This document shows positions 11,693 through 16,154 of a DNA stretch of 16,154 nt, piece after piece. Each line of letters opens with the position of its first letter. The first letter of the stretch is position 1. Source of the DNA: CAZKXX01 sp964556705 (GTDB lineage: Bacteria > Acidobacteriota > Terriglobia > UBA7540); NCBI GenBank assembly GCA_964556705.1, contig CAZKXX010000084.1, forward strand, positions 1 through 16,154, written 5' to 3'. Below the pieces are notes generated by a model, which searched no databases, had not been told where the DNA came from, and saw nothing but the letters and a program-made list of their open reading frames with translations. The position numbers and the translations under genes are program-made.

Positions 11693-12977
11693 CGAGCATT
11701 TCGAAGAAATTCGGGAAGGAAATTTCCACGCAGCCGCTATCGCGTATCGTCGTCGTGCCGTCGGCGACGAGGCCGGCGACAGCGAACGCCATGGCGATGC
11801 GGTGGTCGCCGTAACTTTCGACCTCGGCGCCGCGCAGGCGTTGCTTGCCCGCCACACGCATTCCGTCCGGAAACTCTTCCACTTCCGCGCCCATCCGCCG
11901 CAGGTTTTCGGCGACGGCGGCGATGCGGTCGCTTTCCTTGACGCGCAGCTCCGCGGCGCCGTGAAACGACAGGCCGTGCTCGCTCTGCGTTCCCAGCACG
12001 GCGAGCACCGGCAGTTCGTCAATCAGCCCGGGAACCGCTTCGGGCGGAATTTCACCGCCCCGCGACCGGCTGGATTCGACGTGCAGGTCGCCGAGCAATT
12101 CGCCGTTCAGCATTTGCACGCTCAGGATTTTCACCCGCCCGCCCATCGCGGCCAGCACGTCGAGCAGCGCCGTGCGGGTTGGGTTCAAACCGACGTTGTG
12201 GATGACGAGATTCGATTCCGGCACCAGGAGCCCCGCGACGATGAAGAACGCTGCTGAAGAAATATCGCCGGGCACGTAAAGCTTCTTCCCTTCGAGTTTC
12301 GCCGGGCCGCGCACGGCGATGGTGCGGTGGTGGCGGCCGATTTCCGCGCCCATCTGCTCGAGGGCGATTTCCGTGTGGTCGCGCGTCGCCGCCGGCTCGA
12401 CGACTTCGGTCTCGCCCTTCGCGAACAATCCCGCCAGCAGGACCGCCGACTTCACCTGCGCGCTCGCCACCGGCAATTCGTAGCGGACGGGGCTGAGCGG
12501 CCCGCCTTGAATCTCCAGCGGCGGACGCCCGCCCTCCGCCGCGCTGATGCGTGCGCCCATCTGCGTCAGCGGTTCGATCACGCGCTTCATGGGGCGCTTC
12601 GAAAGCGACGCGTCGCCCTTGAGGACCGACCGGAACGGCTGCGCGGCGAGAATTCCGGAAAGCATCCGAATCGTCGAGCCGGAGTTGCCGGCGTCGAGGT
12701 CGCCCGCGGGCGCCTTCAATCCGCCAAGGCCCGCGCCCTCCACCGTCACTACGTTGTCGCGCCGCTCGACGCGCACCCCCAGTTTCTTCAGGCACGCGAG
12801 CGTGCTCGCGCAGTCGGCGCTGGTCGAGAAGAAATGGATTTCGCTCGCGCCTTCCGCAATCGCCGCCAGCATCGCGTAACGGTGCGAAATGCTCTTGTCC
12901 CCCGGCATCTGGATGCCGCCTTCGAGCTTCCGCGCCGGTTTGATCTTCTTCGTTTTCGTCGAGGAAAAAAGGCCCAT
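11676..12977 (-). CDS. aroA: 3-phosphoshikimate 1-carboxyvinyltransferase (EPSP synthase)
   Basis: AroA joins phosphoenolpyruvate to shikimate-3-phosphate, the sixth step of the shikimate pathway to aromatic amino acids, in the cytoplasm. The 433-residue product has the normal length. Key motifs are MPGDKSISHR (24-33), GNSGSTIRML (97-106), KRPMKRVIEPLTQMGA (127-142), SAQVKSAVLLAGL (172-184), ATRDHTEIALEQMG (197-210), the catalytic D320 in LIDELPVLA, LRVKESDRI (344-352) and YGDHRIAMA (389-397). The SAQVKSAVLLAGL and RDHTE blocks resemble the Bacillus/class II branch. G100 lies where E. coli has Gly96, so the alanine change of the glyphosate-insensitive CP4 enzyme is absent. No clear Shine-Dalgarno precedes the ATG at 12977, but no better start leaves the N-terminus intact. 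Confidence 0.96.
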   Translation of the reverse strand: MGLFSSTKTKKIKPARKLEGGIQMPGDKSISHRYAMLAAIAEGASEIHFFSTSADCASTLACLKKLGVRVERRDNVVTVEGAGLGGLKAPAGDLDAGNSGSTIRMLSGILAAQPFRSVLKGDASLSKRPMKRVIEPLTQMGARISAAEGGRPPLEIQGGPLSPVRYELPVASAQVKSAVLLAGLFAKGETEVVEPAATRDHTEIALEQMGAEIGRHHRTIAVRGPAKLEGKKLYVPGDISSAAFFIVAGLLVPESNLVIHNVGLNPTRTALLDVLAAMGGRVKILSVQMLNGELLGDLHVESSRSRGGEIPPEAVPGLIDELPVLAVLGTQSEHGLSFHGAAELRVKESDRIAAVAENLRRMGAEVEEFPDGMRVAGKQRLRGAEVESYGDHRIAMAFAVAGLVADGTTTIRDSGCVEISFPNFFEMLEKVAE

Positions 12978-12991
12978 GGAAAAGGGGTTCG

Positions 12992-13043
12992 TCAGTTATC
13001 AGTATGCAGTGAAGCTTTCAGCGATCCGCCGTCAGCTTTCAGC
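12992..13043. repeat. Imperfect TCAG / AGCTTTCAGC repeats in the aroA leader
   Basis: AGCTTTCAGC occurs twice, at 13013-13022 and 13034-13043, 21 bp apart, preceded by TCAGTTATCAG (12992-13002) and GCAGTGA. The stretch is visibly AT-richer and more repetitive than the flanking genes. It lies between the aroA promoter candidate and the aroA start, so it would be transcribed as part of the 5' leader. It resembles degenerate dispersed intergenic repeats; a regulatory role is not evident. Confidence 0.45.
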
Positions 13044-13080
13044 AACACGCGGCCATCGACGCGCAACGTCACCTCAAACG

Positions 13081-13089
13081 ATTCTAGCA
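13081..13089 (-). promoter_or_regulatory. Extended -10 promoter (TGCTAGAAT) for aroA
   Basis: On the minus strand TG-C-TAGAAT is a full extended -10 with five of six hexamer matches. It starts just past the stop codon of the DUF5916 gene and gives aroA a leader of roughly 95 nt. The -35 region overlaps the end of the upstream gene and is weak (TTCTGA at 19 bp spacing). It suggests aroA is transcribed on its own. Confidence 0.5.
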
Positions 13090-13105
13090 GGTTCCTGAGA
13101 AACCT

Positions 13106-15484
13106 TCAGAAGTCGAACAGGTAGGTGTATTTGGCGAGCAGCGCGCGATGGAGTGTCCGGCGGTAAGGGCCGAGGGGCAGGCCAGCGTCGTCGTGCGCGT
13201 CCTGACCGAGCGTATCGAACCGGCTGTTATAGACGATGAAGAGCCCGGTGTTGGCCAGCCGGATCAGCGCCAGGCGCACATTGACGCCGAACTGGTTCGT
13301 CGTGCTGTTGTACTGAATGAGCGACTGAAGATAGCTCTTGGGCGTGAACGAATACGTGAATTGCAGGATGGCAAGGTCGGTGGCGAAGCGGCCCTCGGGC
13401 AGCTCCACGTCATTGCGAATATAGCGAGCCGAGAGCAGATACTTGAAGCCCGAGCGCACGCCCGCGCCGAGCGTCAGCGTCCGGATGTCTCCCGAGTAGA
13501 ACGCTCCCCAGGCGTAATTGATCGAACCGTAGAGGCGCGCGCTCTGGTCAGTGTTGGCGTAAGCCGACCAGTTGTTGAAGGAATAGCGGCCCACGGGAAG
13601 CAGGACGCCCGGACTGATCTCGAACGGCCGGAAAAGCTGTTCGAAGTTCTCGTTGAAGGCCAGCCCGCTCGAGGCGCCGTTATTGAAGTCAACGCGAAAG
13701 TCGGAATGGCGGAAGCCGGACTCCGGCTCGCCGTTGAAGCGGTAGTAGCCGTCCCAGTGGTGGTGGGGCCAGAAACGGCGGATCCAGCGATGGTTCTTCG
13801 GCCGCGGGCTGGCGAAGACACCGTAATTGTACTTGCGGAAGCCGACGCGGCGCACGAAGCCGACTTCGGGATTGAAGTCCTCTCCGACCTGCGCGAAGCC
13901 GCCTTCGATTCTCAGCAGGTCGGTGTTGTAGAGTCCGGAAGTGCTCGCCGCGTAGTCGTTGCCCGTTCGTCCGGGCGTCTGGGTGCGGCCGGCGTAATTG
14001 AACCAGGTGAGGTGCTGGCCGAGGCCGAGGTTGGCGTCCAGGCCGTAGGTCTGGTTGGAATGGTATGCGTCGGCGCGCCCGCCGGTCGGAGATTTGTTGA
14101 TGGCCAGCAGGCCCACGGAACTCCGCTCGCCGAATTCGCGCGAAAGCCGCGCCACGGTGAAGTTGTTTGAAGGCGCGACGCCCAGCACCGATTCGGTCTG
14201 CATGTTCAGCAAACCGATGTTGTAGCGGCCCTGCTTGCCGGAAAGCCGCACGCCTCCCACGATGGGAATCTGCGCGCCCGAGGGATCAATGCCGATGCGC
14301 CGGCTGAAGAAAAGCTCCACTTCCTGCGGCGAGCCCACGGTGAAGTAACCCGAGTTTTCGAGAAAAAACGGGCGCTTTTCCGGAAAGAAGAGGTCGAAGC
14401 GCGTCAGGTTCACCTGCTCCTCATCCACTTCCACCTGGGCGAAGTCGGTGTTGACGGTGAAATCGAGCGTCAGGCTCGAGGTCAGCGTGTACTTGGCGTC
14501 GAGCCCCATCTCGGGCCGGTATTTCTTCACCGCCGGGTCGTGCGTGTAGTCCTGCTGGAGGCCCCCCACGATGAAAGGAATGATTTGCAGGTTGCGCTTA
14601 AAGTCCGCGGCGAGACCGGACACTTCGCCCGCCAGCGAGACCCGCTGAATATCGAACGCTCGGGGCACCGGCGACCAGAATGACTGTTCATTTTTCCGCC
14701 TCAGGTTGCGCATGAAGTTCACGCCCCACACCTGGTTCTCGCCGGAATTAAAGCGGAGCGTCCGCAAGGGAATTTCGAACTCCGCTTCCCAGCCGCGCTC
14801 GGTGATCTGCGTCCTGACTTTCCAAACGCCGTCCCAATTGAGGTTGAAGGAGGAGATGCCTCCGGCTTGCGCGCCGCCCATGCCGCTTCCGCCGCCCTGG
14901 CCGGCGCGGGGCGGGCCGCCAATCATCCGCGACTGGCCGCCATGAACGATCTGAGCGTCGTATTCGATGCCCGCCGCGGTGGTGGCGAAGATGTAGCCGT
15001 TCTGGTCGTCGTTGTAGGTGTCAAGGAGGATCTGAAAAGCGTCGGTCTGCTCGAGCGCGCCGTCGCGCCGCCCCTGCGTCGAGACAACCGCTGAAGGCTG
15101 CGAATCGAAGCAAATCACCGCGAAGTAAATCGCGTCCTTCGTGTAGCCGATGCGGACTTCGGTGGGTTCCGACGCCGGCTGGCCTTCCAGCGGAAGCTGC
15201 TGGATGAAGTCGCGCGCCGGCTCGAAGGCCATCCAGGACTCGTCCACGCGCCCGTCCAAGACGGGAGGTTCAGTGAGCCGGTATGCCTTCACGCGACGTG
15301 TGGAAGAAACGCTCTCCTGCTGTGCGAAAAGACTTTGCGCGGAGGCCGCGGCCAGATACAGGACGGTCATCGCGGCCAGGAAATGGCATCGTGCCGCCGC
15401 CCTCCGGGCCTCGTGAGTGCTCGGCTCCCAGCCCCTCTCCATCCGTGCAAAATCCTCCCCCAGAACGCGGCGCTGTCGCTCCAC
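13106..15484 (-). CDS. Secreted CBM9-like / DUF5916 outer-membrane beta-barrel protein
   Basis: The protein has 792 residues. An N-terminal export signal has its hydrophobic core at about 36-54 (FLAAMTVLYLAAASAQSLFA). A carbohydrate-binding family-9-like domain (about 65-255, with PPVLDGRVDESW at 73-84) follows, interrupted by a Gly-rich insert (188-209). The rest is a DUF5916 domain with alternating aromatic beta strands ending in YTYLFDF. The C-terminal Phe is the usual recognition signal for outer-membrane barrel assembly. The VDEEQVNLTRFDLFFPEKRPFF stretch is characteristic of DUF5916. The start is GTG at 15484, preceded by AGGAGAGGAG; an ATG at 15442 with GGGGGAGG at 11-bp spacing would give a more usual signal peptide. 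Role and ligand are unknown; uptake or binding of a glycan-like polymer is possible. Confidence 0.82.
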   Translation of the reverse strand: MERQRRVLGEDFARMERGWEPSTHEARRAAARCHFLAAMTVLYLAAASAQSLFAQQESVSSTRRVKAYRLTEPPVLDGRVDESWMAFEPARDFIQQLPLEGQPASEPTEVRIGYTKDAIYFAVICFDSQPSAVVSTQGRRDGALEQTDAFQILLDTYNDDQNGYIFATTAAGIEYDAQIVHGGQSRMIGGPPRAGQGGGSGMGGAQAGGISSFNLNWDGVWKVRTQITERGWEAEFEIPLRTLRFNSGENQVWGVNFMRNLRRKNEQSFWSPVPRAFDIQRVSLAGEVSGLAADFKRNLQIIPFIVGGLQQDYTHDPAVKKYRPEMGLDAKYTLTSSLTLDFTVNTDFAQVEVDEEQVNLTRFDLFFPEKRPFFLENSGYFTVGSPQEVELFFSRRIGIDPSGAQIPIVGGVRLSGKQGRYNIGLLNMQTESVLGVAPSNNFTVARLSREFGERSSVGLLAINKSPTGGRADAYHSNQTYGLDANLGLGQHLTWFNYAGRTQTPGRTGNDYAASTSGLYNTDLLRIEGGFAQVGEDFNPEVGFVRRVGFRKYNYGVFASPRPKNHRWIRRFWPHHHWDGYYRFNGEPESGFRHSDFRVDFNNGASSGLAFNENFEQLFRPFEISPGVLLPVGRYSFNNWSAYANTDQSARLYGSINYAWGAFYSGDIRTLTLGAGVRSGFKYLLSARYIRNDVELPEGRFATDLAILQFTYSFTPKSYLQSLIQYNSTTNQFGVNVRLALIRLANTGLFIVYNSRFDTLGQDAHDDAGLPLGPYRRTLHRALLAKYTYLFDF

Positions 15485-15565
15485 CCGGACGCTCCTCTCC
15501 TTGACGGTCTCGGAGGTAAAGCGGAAGGAATCCAGGTCTCCTGGGGATCTTCAGCGAGACCGATT

Positions 15566-15595
15566 ACGATACACTCAGACTGTCCCGCGCATCAA
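15566..15595 (-). promoter_or_regulatory. Possible sigma-70 promoter for the DUF5916 gene
   Basis: On the minus strand TTGATG (15590-15595) and TATCGT (15566-15571) are separated by 18 bp, each matching consensus at four of six bases. The -35 overlaps the stop codon of the dehydrogenase gene. It would give a leader of about 75 nt. The alternative is read-through from the dehydrogenase gene 107 bp upstream. Confidence 0.3.
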
Positions 15596-16154
15596 TCGAA
15601 AAGGATGAGCGGCTTCAGCATCCCGTCCTCTTTCGTCTCCATCATGTGGAACGCCTTTTCGATCTGATCGAACTTGAAGCGGTGCGTCGTCATGGGCGTG
15701 GGATCCACGCGCCCGCTTTCGATGAGACGCATCAGGCGCTTCATGCGCTCCGCGCCGCCCGGGCACAGCCCCGTGCGAATCGTCTTGTCGCTCATGCCCA
15801 CGCCCCACTCCATGCGGGGAATCTTCACGAACTCGCCCTCGCCGTGATAACCCGTGTTTGAAATCGTTCCTCCGGGCCGCGTGACTTTGATGCAGGCTTC
15901 AAACGTTGCCTGGGCGCCGAGCGCTTCGATGGCCGAGTCCACGCCTTCGCCGCCCGTCAGGTCGAGAATCGCCTTCACGGGGTCCTGCTCCTTGAAGTCC
16001 ACCACCACGTCGGCGCCGTAGTGTTTGGCGAGCTCCTTGCGCTTGGGGACCGTTTCGACCGCGATCACCAGCCCCGCGCCCAGCAGTCGCGCGCCCACCG
16101 TGGCCATCAGTCCCACCGGCCCGCACCCAACGACAACATACGTGCCCCCAGGAT
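15592..16154 (-). CDS. Zinc-type secondary-alcohol dehydrogenase, C-terminal part (cut by window edge)
   Basis: The visible 186 residues are the NAD(P)-binding Rossmann domain and C-terminus of a medium-chain dehydrogenase. The gene continues beyond the right edge, so the catalytic zinc ligands are not visible. The dinucleotide-binding VVVGCGPVG lies at the very edge, upstream of an internal GTG. MEWGVGMSDKTIRTGLCPGG, RVDPTPMTTHRF and the ending MLKPLILF closely follow the bacterial isopropanol (secondary-alcohol) dehydrogenase family. These enzymes interconvert secondary alcohols and ketones in the cytoplasm. At the end of the second Rossmann strand the residues are VET rather than the GSR of the NADP-dependent Thermoanaerobacter enzyme, which points to NAD preference. 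It is followed on the same strand by the DUF5916 gene after 107 bp. Confidence 0.88.
   Translation of the reverse strand, partial: PGGTYVVVGCGPVGLMATVGARLLGAGLVIAVETVPKRKELAKHYGADVVVDFKEQDPVKAILDLTGGEGVDSAIEALGAQATFEACIKVTRPGGTISNTGYHGEGEFVKIPRMEWGVGMSDKTIRTGLCPGGAERMKRLMRLIESGRVDPTPMTTHRFKFDQIEKAFHMMETKEDGMLKPLILFD

Noticed and set aside
10004..12022. 672-codon open frame on the minus strand opposite the DUF4097 gene
   Set aside because: It lies antisense to a well-supported DUF4097 gene and the end of aroA; its translation is rich in His/Arg/Asp with no domain, as expected for the mirror frame of high-GC codons.
13148..14170. 340-codon plus-strand frame opposite the DUF5916 gene
   Set aside because: It is antisense to a clear outer-membrane barrel gene; the Val/Ala/Glu/Arg-rich translation has no motif.
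1..16154. Search for CRISPR arrays, tRNA genes, rRNA, transposase or integrase genes, and toxin-antitoxin pairs
   Set aside because: No regularly spaced repeats, no tRNA-like cloverleaf ends, no transposase motifs and no two-gene toxin-antitoxin layout were seen by eye.

Overview
The window is about 16 kb of GC-rich DNA from a diderm (Gram-negative type) bacterium. lpxD, an LpxL-type acyltransferase and an outer-membrane beta-barrel protein show the outer membrane. The gene families (B-box zinc finger/LiaF-like membrane protein, CBM9-DUF5916 barrel, DUF4097 protein, extended -10 promoters of the TGCTAGAAT type) are most familiar from Acidobacteriota. That assignment is an inference from gene style, not from a marker gene. 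No rRNA, tRNA, CRISPR array or insertion sequence was seen. Coding density is high, with genes on both strands.

Layout. (1) 12-413, minus: a small DUF2946-like protein. (2) 612-3686, minus: a putative operon of a membrane-anchored alpha/beta-hydrolase-fold protein, an LpxL-type acyltransferase and LpxD, so the last two serve lipid A assembly. It starts from a divergent intergenic region carrying a perfect 12-bp inverted repeat. (3) 3943-4923, plus: a two-domain GNAT acetyltransferase with a TTG start. (4) 4947-6492, minus: a UPF0104/LPG-synthase-type flippase-like membrane protein followed by nrdR, behind a good TTGACA promoter. (5) 6955-11665, plus: the most interesting region. It encodes an ECF sigma factor, a zinc-finger anti-sigma factor, a B-box zinc finger/LiaF-like membrane protein, three tandem paralogous mini-proteins (one TM helix plus charged coiled coil, PspB-like in shape), a single LiaF-TM-like protein, and a large DUF4097 (Toastrack-type) protein with an N-terminal LiaF-like membrane module. 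An ECF-type promoter (GGAAC-N17-CGTA) and an extended -10 promoter lie just upstream. (6) 11676-12977, minus: aroA, convergent with the stress operon. (7) 13106-15484, minus: a secreted CBM9/DUF5916 outer-membrane barrel protein. (8) 15592-16154, minus: the C-terminal part of a zinc-type secondary-alcohol dehydrogenase, cut by the window edge.

How it fits together: the sigma/anti-sigma pair, the PspB-shaped proteins and the LiaF/DUF4097 proteins look like one envelope-stress regulon transcribed as a unit, combining parts known separately from the Psp and Lia responses. No PspA, PspC or LiaRS is visible here. The lipid A genes and the outer-membrane barrel are ordinary envelope functions and need not be co-regulated with it.
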